Shown: one piece after another, positions 10,058-19,167 of the stretch
Layout of the letters: each line of letters opens with the position of its first letter
Numbering within the stretch: position 1 is the first letter of the stretch
Assembly (NCBI GenBank): GCA_016721865.1
Contig: JADKHF010000015.1
Location: 1-61,485, forward strand
From: Nitrosomonas sp.
GTDB taxonomy: Bacteria; Pseudomonadota; Gammaproteobacteria; Burkholderiales; Nitrosomonadaceae
DNA length: 61,485 nt
Direction: 5' to 3'
Program-made: the position numbers and the translations under genes
Notes under the pieces: generated by a model
Told to the model about the DNA's origin: nothing
Databases searched by the model: none
The model's input: only the letters and a program-made list of their open reading frames with translations

Positions 10058-11517
10058 CTAGGTTTCTTTTCTTGATCCAATAGGAAGACTTACCCTGAAA
10101 TGTGCGCCAAAGTTTGAGGGAATTAATGAGATTTTACCCCGTGTGCCTCAACAAACTCTTTGGCGATAGATAGTCCCAGTCCGGTACCGTTCACGAGGCT
10201 CTGATGCTTGGCATTGCCTCGATAGAAAGGGTCAAATATCTTGGCTTTGTCTGATGCCATGACACCTGGGCCTTCATCATCCACTTCGATGACCACATTC
10301 TCATTTTTTTGATAAATGCGCAGGTTTATCACACCGTGCTGCGGTGTGTACTTTATGGCATTTGAAATGAGATTATCAAGCACGGTATAAATTTTATTAT
10401 TGTCGCAAGTAAGATAGATAGCCTGCAAATCAGATTTAACTTCTATTTTCTTGGTATCCAACGTTAAAGCATAGCTGGATAAAATGTTATATATCAATTC
10501 AGAAAGCAATACATTACTCAGTTTAAGCTCGGGTGGCTTGAATTGTATCGAGGTATAGTGCAGAAGATTTTCTATCATTTTCTGCAAACGTAAACTACTT
10601 TCACGCAGAATGTTGGTAATCTCCTTCTGCTGCGGGGAGAGTTTTCCGCCTATTCCATCATTCAGTAGTTCGCTACCTTGCCTGATAGCAGTCAGAGGAG
10701 TTTTCAGTTCGTGCGATATATGCCGCAAGAAGCGCTGTTTTTCCTGTTCTACAGTCTGTAACTGGCCGCGTAACCCATCAAGTCGCTCGCCGAGTATGCG
10801 CATATCCTCAGGCCCGTTTATTTTAATCTGGTCATCGAAGTTGCCTTCTCCCAACTGTTTTATTGCCTCATCCATGCGGTGAAGAGGTTTTGCTACCAGG
10901 TAAGTAATGATTATTGCAGCAATCAAGCATACTGGGATCAAGGTCAGAGTTTGCCAGAATAATATTTTTTGCGTACGTTCTGCATTTTTGGACAGCAAGG
11001 CAGACTCTTGGTCAATCAGCTGATTGTTCTTTGTGAGGATGCTTTGTGCTTTCTTGGATAAGACCATAAATTGATCAATAATATTTTTGTCCAATCCGCT
11101 TTCCAAAAGATTTCTTTCTGGGGTGAAGTTCTCTAGGATTTTGTTCTTGAGCTCGATAAATATTAAAGATTCCTCATTACTTAGGTTTGTTAACTCAGTG
11201 AGCTGTTGCTGACTTAAAGGTAATCTGGTGAGTTCTTTGATGCTGGAATTGAATTTCTGATGGGCTAGGCTGTAGTTTTCCAGCAGTAAGGCGTCATTCA
11301 AAATAAAGTACTGGCGTAAACTACGTTCCATCAAGTTAATCTGCTCCACTAGTATACGACTGGAGCGTGTTGCTTCTACAGCCTGGGCAACAGTACTACG
11401 ACTCTGCTCTGCAAGACGATCAACGTGGATTATAGCGCTGCCGAAGGCGAATAGCAAAGGCAGCATGGCCAGGGCAAAACCAGATAGCAATAACTTTAGA
11501 AATGATTTTGGATACAT
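10058..11517 (-). CDS. glrK: Sensor histidine kinase GlrK (QseE), one-base frameshift near 3' end
   Basis: The start MYPKSFLKLLLSGF at 11517 places a first membrane helix at the N-terminus; the longer frame to 11592 begins inside an inverted-repeat element. Next come a helical periplasmic sensor region, a second membrane helix (about residue 205-225), a HAMP linker, the H-box FLRHISHELKTPLTAIR, the N-box and the G-boxes DEGPGV and GTGLGLSI. As written, the frame ends early at 10123 with EAHGVKSH. Adding one C to the C4 run at 10137-10140 restores HGGKISLIPSNFGAHFRVSLP, the normal end of a HATPase domain, and a stop at 10058. The kinase acts in the inner membrane and phosphorylates GlrR. Confidence 0.88.
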
Positions 11518-11558
11518 GAAGCAGCAAGTCTTTTCGAATACGTTATTATTCACCAGGA

Positions 11559-11714
11559 GCCTGTCGGACTTAAGGTCAATCAACTGCGCCAATGAAAAGA
11601 AGGTTCCTATTTCCTCAATTTTTCATCGCATAGCCACGCCATGTACTTCTAAATTGAGAAAATCTGCACTCTTTCTCCCTCTTGGCTCGCTAAGATTGCT
11701 TAAGTCCGACAGGC
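11559..11714. repeat. MITE-like element with 16-bp perfect inverted ends
   Basis: GCCTGTCGGACTTAAG at 11559-11574 is repeated in perfect inversion at 11699-11714. The 156-bp unit has no coding sense and lies immediately upstream of the glrK start, between the gene and any distal promoter. It resembles a small non-autonomous transposon. No clear target duplication is visible in the flanks. Confidence 0.6.
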
Positions 11715-11803
11715 ATCTAGCCCGAAAGTAATAGATTAAATCAGATATGATTCTTGTTTTTTGATCTCAGGTCTGATTTTTGTAGCTTGCGCGCATATTG
11801 TTT

Positions 11804-11823
11804 GGGTTAGTAAAAGCTAACCC
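11804..11823. other. Short hairpin GGGTTAG/CTAACCC
   Basis: A 7-bp perfect stem with a 6-base loop lies between the glrK upstream region and the aquaporin 3' end. It has no T-run on either side, so it is not a convincing intrinsic terminator. Confidence 0.35.
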
Positions 11824-11855
11824 AGCCACCAATCATTAGCAAATTTAATCTCTAC

Positions 11856-11892
11856 GGGTTCAGTTCCCCGCCCTTGGGGCGGAATCTGGTTG
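11856..11892. repeat. REP-like repeat, copy 1
   Basis: This unit has a CCCCGCCC-TT-GGGGCGG hairpin followed by CTGGTTG. It matches 18492-18529 at most positions. It is located just 3' of the aquaporin gene, a usual place for REP elements. Confidence 0.55.
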
Positions 11893-11959
11893 TGAATACC
11901 AAAAGATTAAATCTGCTCCGCGCTCCCTGCAACCCAGTTGCGCTACCCGACTACTTTTA

Positions 11960-12664
11960 TTACAGCAGCGAATAAACCGCTGCGGCAATCAGGCCGCCGC
12001 TAATGCCACCTACTACCGGTACATAGGCATAACCCCAATCGCTATCGCGTTTATTGGTTATTGGGAGAATCGCGTGAATAATACGCGGCCCCAGATCACG
12101 TGCAGGATTAACCGCAAAGCCGGTCGGTCCGCCGAGTGACAAACCAATGCCAAAAAGCAATAAAGCCACCGGTAAAGCATCCAGCGCACCCAAGCTTGCC
12201 TGCGGCGAAGCCATCACCATGACGCCAAATACCAGCATGAATGTACCGACCGCTTCAGTAATGATGTTATTGAATGGGCTTCTGATCGCCGGCCCGGTAC
12301 AAAATGCCGCTAACTGCATGTCCGGATCAGTTGTTGCGTCAAAATGCTGACGATAGGTGATCCATACTACCAGTGCACCCAACATCGCACCAAGAATTTG
12401 TCCCAGCGCATAAATCGGTACAGCATCCCACGCAAACTTACCCGCAGCAGCGAGGCCGATACTTACCGCAGGGTTTAAATGCGCGCCACTGGAAGCCGCC
12501 ACGGCATAAACCGCCACGAAAAGCGCAATTCCCCAGCCGGCTGCGATGGTTAGCCATCCGGCATTATTGCCCTTGGATTTATTCAGCACGACGTTGGCAA
12601 CAACACCATTACCCAATAAAACCAGTATAAAAGTACCTATTAATTCACCAAGAAAAGGAGTCAT
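11960..12664 (-). CDS. glpF: MIP-family channel, GlpF-like aquaglyceroporin
   Basis: This is a 234-residue inner-membrane channel with six membrane helices. The two pore motifs are HLNPAVS (first half) and VNPARDLGP (second half). The D after the second NPAR is typical of glycerol-conducting channels rather than strict water channels. The long open frame reaches 12793, but the ATG at 12664 begins the family-typical MTPFLGELIGTFILV and is preceded by AAGGTGAT as ribosome-binding site. The extra 43 codons upstream have no family similarity. No glycerol kinase gene is adjacent, so the natural substrate could also be water, ammonia or another small neutral solute. Confidence 0.88.
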   Translation of the reverse strand: MTPFLGELIGTFILVLLGNGVVANVVLNKSKGNNAGWLTIAAGWGIALFVAVYAVAASSGAHLNPAVSIGLAAAGKFAWDAVPIYALGQILGAMLGALVVWITYRQHFDATTDPDMQLAAFCTGPAIRSPFNNIITEAVGTFMLVFGVMVMASPQASLGALDALPVALLLFGIGLSLGGPTGFAVNPARDLGPRIIHAILPITNKRDSDWGYAYVPVVGGISGGLIAAAVYSLL

Positions 12665-12930
12665 AGTTATCACCTTACTATTAAGTTGAACTTCGGAGAA
12701 CCTGCTTCTAGATGCGCAAGAAAGATTGATTAATTGGTTTTGTTGTGGAAAAGCTTTCTGGCAATTCTGGAAGGCGCAATGATTATCACACAAAAATTAC
12801 GAGAGATATATTTAGCAGTCTGCTGAAAAACTATCTGCGTTGCCGGCGCGGGGTTAAAAACAGGCGCAGAATGCATATCTATTATGCGTAAACTGCACTT
12901 TTCGCCTGTTTTTGCCTTGTATTGGCTGCC

Positions 12931-13825
12931 TAGTGTCTAATTGCATAAGTTAACGATTGTATTTCTGAGTTGAGCACCTCTTACCTCGCGCTTCCTCCAA
13001 ATAAACGGCGCAGCAGTTTTATTGTAGTGTTTCACGAACGCTTTGATGACTTGCGTCAATTACTCCGTACTTTGGAAGCTTACCCATTCAGTGTTTTGCG
13101 TGTAAAGATGCCAAACCAAATTTCTACTTGTTAAGCCAGCTTGCTGAAGTAGGTGTGAAGTGGAAGTGGACGTTAGGATGACGGGCTAGCCAGTCATCAT
13201 TTCTCTTGTGGGTTGCGTAGTTGTCCAAGATCACGTGAATTTCTTGGTTGACAGGCACCTCAGCCACTACGTCATCACATCTGCTGCTTTGGCCGCGAAT
13301 TCCGGATCAGTACTCACGCACCAAGAACGCATGCGCCGTAGTTGAATCCCCTCCTTGCGAAGAATGCGCCAGATAGCGTCATCTGACACGCCCAGTGCCT
13401 GAGCTAGCGTTCTTCCGTCCCAACTGGAAAGCCCTTCGGGTGGAGTAAGTTCAAGCTGTTTGCGTATTCTATCGCGCAAGTCGCTGGCATCGTAGATGGG
13501 TGGCTTGCCACTGCGCGCTCGGTCATGTAACGCCGCGATGCCGCCCTCCATAAATCTCTTGCGCCACATCGCTACCGTATTCGCCTGCAACTTCATGCGT
13601 GCCGCAATCTGGTCGTTACGTTCGCCCGCCAGACAGCCCAACACAATCTTTGCACGCTCAACCAAACGAGCTTGCTCAGTGCGACTAGATCCCAGTCGCT
13701 CCAATTCTTTTCGATCCTGATCGCTGCATGTTACCTTTGCTGCTACCCGTGTCATGAGAGCCTCCTGCTTACGTTAAACAAACAGGAGATTACTTAAATA
13801 TAACTATTTATGCAATTAAACACTA
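12931..13825 (-). mobile_element. IS630-family element, internally deleted
   Basis: Inverted ends GTGTCTAATTGCATAA (left, from 12933) and the complement of GTGTTTAATTGCATAA (right, to 13823) are each flanked by TA. TA duplication is the hallmark of IS630/Tc1-mariner insertion. At 895 bp it is shorter than a complete IS630 (about 1.1-1.2 kb), because the middle of the transposase is missing. Confidence 0.78.
12990..13755 (-). pseudogene. IS630 transposase, internal deletion
   Basis: The open part 13267-13755 (162 residues) contains the N-terminal helix-turn-helix region (NDQIAARMKLQANTVAMWRK) and the linker SWDGRTLAQALGVSDDAIWR. After the stop, another frame continues with IHVILDNYATHKRNDDW, which holds a catalytic D, and then VKHYNKTAAPFIW near the C-terminus. 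The segment carrying the first catalytic D is missing between them. The gene cannot make an active enzyme. Confidence 0.8.
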
Positions 13826-13934
13826 GCATGGGTTTTTCGATGATCAGTTAGATCTAATGTGTCTTTATCATCAGCATGACCTCCAGTGCGATCTTCGCCA
13901 ATAACTTCGGTTTATAAAATAGATAAGCGACTTA

Positions 13935-14715
13935 TTATTTAATTCCAGTGATTTCCTCCGCTTTAATCAATTCGAATTTATAATCCCCGATATGTCTAAG
14001 TTTGACTTTGTAGTATGTTCCCAATGCCTTTACCTGCTGGATGTCTAATATCCCAGTTTCAGCAACAAAAACTGAGTTATCTTTAAGATCGGCTGCTGCA
14101 GAAACCGCCAATTCAAATTTTTCATGTTCAAGTCCACGATTAAAAACTATTGCAATAGGAGATGTGGCGATAGAAACAGAAGTATCGCTATTCGCTTTAG
14201 ACTCGAATAATTTTAGTTCAATGCGATATGCGCCGACACTTCCGCCTAATGCATTCGATGCATCAAAAATAGACATTTCCAGGTGTTCGTGCAGTCCCCC
14301 ATCGCTGCCAATTTCACCGATAACCGCTGGTGTATTGCTCACACCGTCGGTACGATACGAAATAGCATTGCCAAGCGCGTCGGTGATTTCAATTCGCTCT
14401 CCGTTTGGCGCAGCCGTGCTCCATTCAGTGCCATTCCAAAATTGCAGTTGACCGACGGGTTGAAAACGCAACCAATTCCCGGGGTGAATGCCCCTTTTTT
14501 GCAATATTGACTTCAAAGCCAGGTTCATCCGTAGTGTAGAGTCCTTCGCCGATGTCTCCAAAATCCGGTTCGAACAAATTGGTGTTAAGAAATATTTCCG
14601 CGCCGATTCTCCACGGCTGGATGTCGCCTTCATGCAAGTGTACTTGCGTAATAGCAGACATAGGAAATAAGCTAAGAACAAACGTCACAGACAGGTTAAT
14701 AATTTTCTTCAGCAT
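13935..14715 (-). CDS. Secreted HxH-motif protein, small paralogue (frameshifted)
   Basis: A signal peptide (MLKKIINLSVTFVLSLFPMS) starts at 14715. The frame breaks at an A6G4 run (sense strand) near 14490, and the rest continues in the 13935-14681 frame from IHPGNWLRFQPVGQL. The restored protein of about 260 residues matches the neighbouring 462-residue protein in three places. These are the DPGF/NPGF block with WN-x-PNG, the HEHLEMSIF...GAYRIELKLF...VFNRGL block, and the C-terminal GILDIQQV...LRHIGDYKFEL block. It lacks the dockerin-like insert. The HxH motif suggests metal binding. Its place behind a ZnuD-like receptor suggests a role in zinc acquisition at the cell surface; this is inference. 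Confidence 0.7.
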
Positions 14716-14812
14716 GGTAAGGCCTCATAGGTTGATTTAAGTTACTGTTTTATAATTTCTGTATGCTTTAATTAAGATAATGAATACCGTTGTCCTCCTT
14801 GGATAATTTCTA

Positions 14813-16201
14813 TTATTCAAAAACCCCGCCAATTTCTGTTAATTGCTCCAACCGGAATTTATCGTCCCCGATGTTGCGCAAGGTTGCTTTAAAATTCTTT
14901 CCGTGTGTATAGACTGAAGGGATTTCCAGGATTCCGTTCGCAATGTCATAACGAACGGGTATGGCGTAGCGGGGTTTGTCGATTTGTACCGTATTGAGCA
15001 CAAATATATTTTCATCTTGTAGCTGCAATTGCGCGCGATAATGCTGATTGCTTACCTGGATATCGTTCAGGTTTAATTTACCGGTATTCTGGTCGTAGAC
15101 CGCCGCCACATTCAATACAGTGGCGGGCGCTATAATCGGGATATTGCACAGTCGTAGTGTGCATAAGTCTTTAGCCAGAAAAGCATCGGTACGATCAATG
15201 ACACCATCGCGATTAACGTCAAACATGGCATTGCCGGGGTTAAGCTGTTCATTGTTTTGGGCGGCCAATAGAATCAATGCCACATCGATTCGATCCACAT
15301 CACTGTCTAAATCCACATCGCCGGGAATTGACGCAGGGAGTATAGGTCGCGGCGGATCCGGATCGGTGTCCGATGGTTTGCCAGCGAGCGCTACTAAGGC
15401 TGCAGCGAATGCGGATTCATCCAACCCGGCATTTAACAAAATCAGGAATGGTTCTGAAGGAAAGAAACGTGCATTGGAAATAAGCTGCATTTCAACCAAA
15501 TAGGCACCAACAGGCCCGCCTATTTCGCCTTGTTGATTTTCCAGAAAGAAACTCAGATGGGTGTGTAAAATGCCATTATTGTTGGTAATGTCCACAACCA
15601 ATTCGGGATTGCCCAGGATGCCTTCAGCAGAGAAAATGGTGCTGCCGTCAATGCCAAAGCTACCGTCGCTAAAGCAGATTAATTGTCCAGCACATTCCGA
15701 GAAGTCGCTGATTACTTCGGCACTGCCTTCCAGGCCGCCGAACAGGGTGATTTGAATGCCGTGGGGCGGATTTCCCCAGGAAGATAACGTCGGATTCCAA
15801 TATTTAAGTACTCCAAGTGCGCGATAGCCCAACAGTTCGTTGGGTAACAACGCATTTTGAATCGATTGAAACCCCGGATTCTTGGTTCGGAAATCCCCGC
15901 CGGGGAGGTCCCGAAAATCGGCCAGAAAAATGAGTTTGCCTGTAGCAGCTTCTTTAGGCAAGGCTCCAGCGGGTAATTCAAGCATTTGTGTTAATCCGCC
16001 CAAATCGCAACCCACAACACCAGGTGTGCGGCAATATCCGACAAACAATGCATTGCCTTCCCCCCAGACTTCAACATCCAAGTGGACAGCAAAAGCTGCT
16101 TGATTTAATAGTAGTGCCGCAGCTAGCAAATTTAATCGGATACGGTTGGTCATGTGAGCTTGATTTTCCATTCTATGCAATTCTTGCCGTGGACTTGTCA
16201 T
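14813..16201 (-). CDS. Secreted HxH-motif protein with dockerin-like EF-hand insert
   Basis: This is a 462-residue protein. The true start is probably the internal MTNRIRLNLLAAALLLNQAA (around 16153), which gives a good signal peptide. An N-terminal domain of about 260 residues contains HLDVEVWGEG, an NPGF block and GILHTHLSFFLE...VGAYLVEMQL...ILLNAGLDE. It is followed by a dockerin-type calcium repeat pair, DVDLDSDVDRIDVALIL and FDVNRDGVIDRTDAFL. The C-terminal domain is shared with the paralogue at 13935-14715. The N-terminal block resembles, from memory, the Zur-regulated All3515-type secreted proteins of cyanobacteria. It lies 13 bases after the TonB receptor gene, probably in one transcript. 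A periplasmic or surface metal-binding role is inferred. Confidence 0.75.
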   Translation of the reverse strand: MTSPRQELHRMENQAHMTNRIRLNLLAAALLLNQAAFAVHLDVEVWGEGNALFVGYCRTPGVVGCDLGGLTQMLELPAGALPKEAATGKLIFLADFRDLPGGDFRTKNPGFQSIQNALLPNELLGYRALGVLKYWNPTLSSWGNPPHGIQITLFGGLEGSAEVISDFSECAGQLICFSDGSFGIDGSTIFSAEGILGNPELVVDITNNNGILHTHLSFFLENQQGEIGGPVGAYLVEMQLISNARFFPSEPFLILLNAGLDESAFAAALVALAGKPSDTDPDPPRPILPASIPGDVDLDSDVDRIDVALILLAAQNNEQLNPGNAMFDVNRDGVIDRTDAFLAKDLCTLRLCNIPIIAPATVLNVAAVYDQNTGKLNLNDIQVSNQHYRAQLQLQDENIFVLNTVQIDKPRYAIPVRYDIANGILEIPSVYTHGKNFKATLRNIGDDKFRLEQLTEIGGVFE

Positions 16202-16213
16202 TAGGAATGTTGA

Positions 16214-18475
16214 CTAAAAGGTAGCGCGCAACCCGAACACAAAACTTCGTCCCGGCTCCGGTGCGAAATTTCGCAAAAAAGAAACCGAGTTTCGTATTTC
16301 TTCATCCAACAGATTGTGCCCTTTGGCAAACAGCCACAAATCGCCCCATGTGCCCGCTTTGATTTGATAATCCGCTGTTGCGGTTAATAAATGGTACCCG
16401 CCTGTGGATGTTTCATTTTTACCCGGATGAATTTGCGCTTCTCCTCGGGTATAACGCAGCGCGGTATTCCATAGGCTATTGCCAAATCCCAGCTCGGCAC
16501 CGTAGCGCAGCGGAGGCATGCGCGGCACATCGTCGCGATCGCCATTGACAAAGCGGCCGCGCACATAATCGGAGAACACGGTCAGCAGCACATTGCCGCG
16601 CGGCATTTCATAGAGCGTTGCGTCAATCCTGGATTCGAAACCGGCAAATTCGGCATTGCGTTGATCGTAAGCGAAAATCGATACGCATTCCGAGTCGCTG
16701 ACACAGCGCTGGCGGATTACTTCGTTGTCAATTTCGTAGACCAGACCGGTATTGCGCAGATAAATATAATTGTCGGTACGATTATAATAGCCATTGATCC
16801 GCGCACTGATGCGCCTGGATTTCCAGTCAAAACCGAAATCAGCCATATTCACAGTTTCATTCTTTAATTGCACATTCCCGATCTCGAAACTGCGGGTGGA
16901 TAAATGCGGACCGAGCGCAAGCAATTCCTGTATATCCGGGGGACGCTTGCCGCGATTCAATGTCAGCGTTAGCGCAACATCCGGTAGCGGATTCCACTGG
17001 ACAGCTGAGGAAGCGGAGAGTGCCTGATAGTCAAGCGCATTGGGCAATGGCACAGGCGGCAGGGCACTGCCGCGCAGTTTCAATTCGCTGGCACCGGGAT
17101 TTACGTGCGCTTGTTCGAAGCGGAGGCCGCCACGTACTATCCATTTATTCCAGGTGTAATCCTGCGTGGTATAAAAACCCAATGACTGTTGTTTGGTCGG
17201 CGGTACGAAAGTTTCGACGCCGAGGGCGGAGAAATTACGATCTATCCAGTGTGCGCCGAAAGTGCCAGTCAGGTTCGGTAGCGCATTGTGACGCGCTTCG
17301 ACACGACCCTCGCCGACATTATTTTTGAACTTGGTGAAAGGTGAACCGCCTTCCGCCTCGGTATGTCCGTAGTCGACCAAACCATAACGAAAACTGATGC
17401 TTTCGATACCGCGCATCGGCTCGTACCACTCAGATTTAAAATCGTAGCGGGTTTGTTGCATATTGATACGGATATTCGGGAACAAGGCCTGGGGCCCAAA
17501 AATATCTTCAAACCCAGTCAAGTCCCTCAGTCTGGGCAAGATCGTTTCCAAGCCATCTAAATGATTCGGATCCAGATTATGGCTACCTTTGGGTATTCCA
17601 TAGCGATTGTCCGTGTGACTGACCGACATGCCCGCCATGATATTATTGCCCACCCATGAAACACCGGCAAAACCACCGATTCCTTTGCTATCGGTATTCG
17701 GGATTTTGCCACTGACATTTTGTATTTCCGTCAGACCGAATTGTTGTTCTACGAAAGCTTCATCAATTGCTTTGCCGGGAATTTGAGTATCACCCCGCTT
17801 GCGAAAGAAACCACCCAAATTGAACGCCAATTGATCTTTGCCCATATTCAATTTAAAGGCGGAATTTGTGCCATCTCCGTTTGTATCATAGCGGCTCTCA
17901 ACAGAACCGCTGATGGGTTTCTTTGCGCGCTTTTCAGGTATGCGCTGATCATTAACATCGACAATGCCGCCAATTGCGTTGCCGCCATAGCGAACTATTT
18001 CGGGGCCACGCATGACTCTTATTTCTTCGGCAAACAGCGGATCGATTGCCACGGCATGGTCCGGGCTGAGACTGGTTGCATCATGGGTGCCAATGCCATT
18101 TTGTAAAATACGCACCCGGGATCCGGTTAGGCCACGTATCACAGGGACGCCAACTCCTTGGCCGAAAGAAGCATTGCTCACACCCAATTCCGCCTCAAGA
18201 GTTTGACCTAGCGTATCGCTTTGCTGCAAACGCAAAGATCTGCCCTTCAAAACGCTGGTATTTGGTTTTGGATTCTGATCGGGCACGATGCCAATTACTT
18301 TTATGGGTTCAAGTTTGATCACGGATTCATTCTCGAGGGAAGCGGGCGCTCCTTTCGTTTGAGCAGAATTATTCGATTTTTCATCAGTTGCTAAAGCCTG
18401 ATTTGACGTTCCTGCCAATACAAAAACAAAAACAAAAACAATACTTGCCAATATTTGGCGCTGTTCGTTACGCAC
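16214..18475 (-). CDS. znuD: TonB-dependent outer-membrane receptor, ZnuD-like
   Basis: This is a 753-residue receptor with a signal peptide (cleavage near NQALA), a TonB-box-like IKVIGI, a plug domain and a 22-strand barrel ending in FGLRATF, the typical C-terminal aromatic. The plug carries GVPVIRGLTGSRVRILQNGI and THDATSLSPDHAV, which are characteristic of the ZnuD/zinc receptor group rather than siderophore receptors. It would take up zinc or a zinc complex across the outer membrane using TonB energy. The gene is intact, first in a minus-strand set with two HxH secreted proteins. A Zur-like palindrome lies 256 bases upstream (18731-18744). The zinc specificity is inferred from family resemblance and context. 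Confidence 0.83.
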   Translation of the reverse strand: MRNEQRQILASIVFVFVFVLAGTSNQALATDEKSNNSAQTKGAPASLENESVIKLEPIKVIGIVPDQNPKPNTSVLKGRSLRLQQSDTLGQTLEAELGVSNASFGQGVGVPVIRGLTGSRVRILQNGIGTHDATSLSPDHAVAIDPLFAEEIRVMRGPEIVRYGGNAIGGIVDVNDQRIPEKRAKKPISGSVESRYDTNGDGTNSAFKLNMGKDQLAFNLGGFFRKRGDTQIPGKAIDEAFVEQQFGLTEIQNVSGKIPNTDSKGIGGFAGVSWVGNNIMAGMSVSHTDNRYGIPKGSHNLDPNHLDGLETILPRLRDLTGFEDIFGPQALFPNIRINMQQTRYDFKSEWYEPMRGIESISFRYGLVDYGHTEAEGGSPFTKFKNNVGEGRVEARHNALPNLTGTFGAHWIDRNFSALGVETFVPPTKQQSLGFYTTQDYTWNKWIVRGGLRFEQAHVNPGASELKLRGSALPPVPLPNALDYQALSASSAVQWNPLPDVALTLTLNRGKRPPDIQELLALGPHLSTRSFEIGNVQLKNETVNMADFGFDWKSRRISARINGYYNRTDNYIYLRNTGLVYEIDNEVIRQRCVSDSECVSIFAYDQRNAEFAGFESRIDATLYEMPRGNVLLTVFSDYVRGRFVNGDRDDVPRMPPLRYGAELGFGNSLWNTALRYTRGEAQIHPGKNETSTGGYHLLTATADYQIKAGTWGDLWLFAKGHNLLDEEIRNSVSFLRNFAPEPGRSFVFGLRATF

Positions 18476-18491
18476 TATTTGAATCTCTTTC

Positions 18492-18529
18492 GGGTTTAAT
18501 TCCTCGCTCCTTGGGGTGAAGGCTGGTTG
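18492..18529. repeat. REP-like repeat, copy 2
   Basis: GGGTTTAATTCCTCGCTCC and onward matches the unit at 11856-11892. It is followed by a second stem, CTGGTT-GA-AAACCAG, at 18522-18537. It lies in the leader upstream of znuD. Confidence 0.55.
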
Positions 18530-18550
18530 AAAACCAGCAGCCTGAAGAGC

Positions 18551-18590
18551 GCTTTTAATACCTCGCTGCTTGCGGCGGGGTGCTTTATTC
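18551..18590. repeat. REP-like hairpin, related unit
   Basis: TTTTAATACCTCGCTGCTTG followed by CGGCGGGGTGC forms a GC-rich hairpin like those bounding REP or IS200/IS605-type elements. It lies next to REP copy 2 in the znuD leader. Confidence 0.45.
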
Positions 18591-18730
18591 TTGTTAAATA
18601 TAAGCTTTGAATCGATTTAAAATATTCTGATTGATGGGATTCCGGAAAAATATTGTTCTTATTTAAAATCATGATATTACTTAGATTCTGGCTAATCCTT
18701 TCTCAAAATTATTTGGTATTTCTATAATGA

Positions 18731-18744
18731 TATGTTGTAACATA
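18731..18744. promoter_or_regulatory. Zur-like palindrome upstream of znuD set
   Basis: TATGTTGTAACATA is a 6-2-6 palindrome (TATGTT/AACATA) inside an AT-rich, partly symmetric block at about 18724-18752. It resembles proteobacterial Zur operators and lies on the upstream side of the TonB receptor gene, separated by REP-like units. The distance of 256 bases is long for a simple operator, so the promoter would have to be near it. Assignment is tentative. Confidence 0.4.
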
Positions 18745-18787
18745 ACTATTATCAAGCAGTATAAAGTTAATTGCTACATAGCTTGAT

Positions 18788-19165
18788 TTACTTGGCTTCC
18801 AGCCTCAATGTTCTGACATCAAGTTGCAGGGCTTGCACGAAGAAGCTTTGTACATGACGTTCAATTGTTGCCATGATCTGAGAGGCCGTATCACCGATCA
18901 GCATTTTCATTTCGTCCATCGCGCCCGCAATCACAGACCGAAAGACCTGCCACAATCTGGCGGCATAATCGATCGACGTGGCGTTCGCCGTGAGCTGTTG
19001 GCGTACATCCGCGATGCCGCTGGCCTGATGCCTCGACTTGGCAATCACCAGCATACAAAACCGTATCGCGGTCAAATGGATAGAGGCGATATAGGCGGCA
19101 TAGTGATTGCTTTGCTCCTTGAGAAAGCCCGGATATTGTTTGGCTTCCTTGAACCTAAATTCCTC
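18788..19165 (-). pseudogene. IS4-like transposase C-terminal fragment
   Basis: The frame reads RFKEAKQYPGFLKEQSNHYA, then YIASIHLTAIRFCML and ATIERHVQSFFVQALQLD. The last part is homologous to the C-terminus at 36798-37037 (METIEEHINHFFVQALPLD). It is a remnant of the same IS4-like family, lacking its N-terminal two thirds, and abuts an IS1380 remnant. Confidence 0.65.
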
Positions 19166-19167
19166 TG

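Larger units (their letters stand above)
12814..13850. repeat. Dispersed small element, copy 1, interrupted by IS630
   Basis: Left part 12814-12930 begins AGCAGTCTGCTGAAAAAC. The right part, after the IS630 remnant, is about 13826-13850 and ends in a degenerate complement of the same sequence. The left part aligns along its length with the reverse complement of 51361-51497, sharing for example the stretch around ACTATCTGCGTTGCCG and TTTTTGCCTTGTATTGGCTGCC. The element appears to be about 150 bp with imperfect inverted ends, non-coding and mobile. Confidence 0.6.

Noticed and set aside
10123..11592. GlrK with start at 11592 and end at 10123 as written
   Set aside because: The first 25 residues come from an inverted-repeat element, and the end lacks the last HATPase strand that one extra base restores.
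11804..11823. Intrinsic terminator for glrK or aquaporin transcripts
   Set aside because: The stem is only 7 bp and is not followed by a T-run on either strand.
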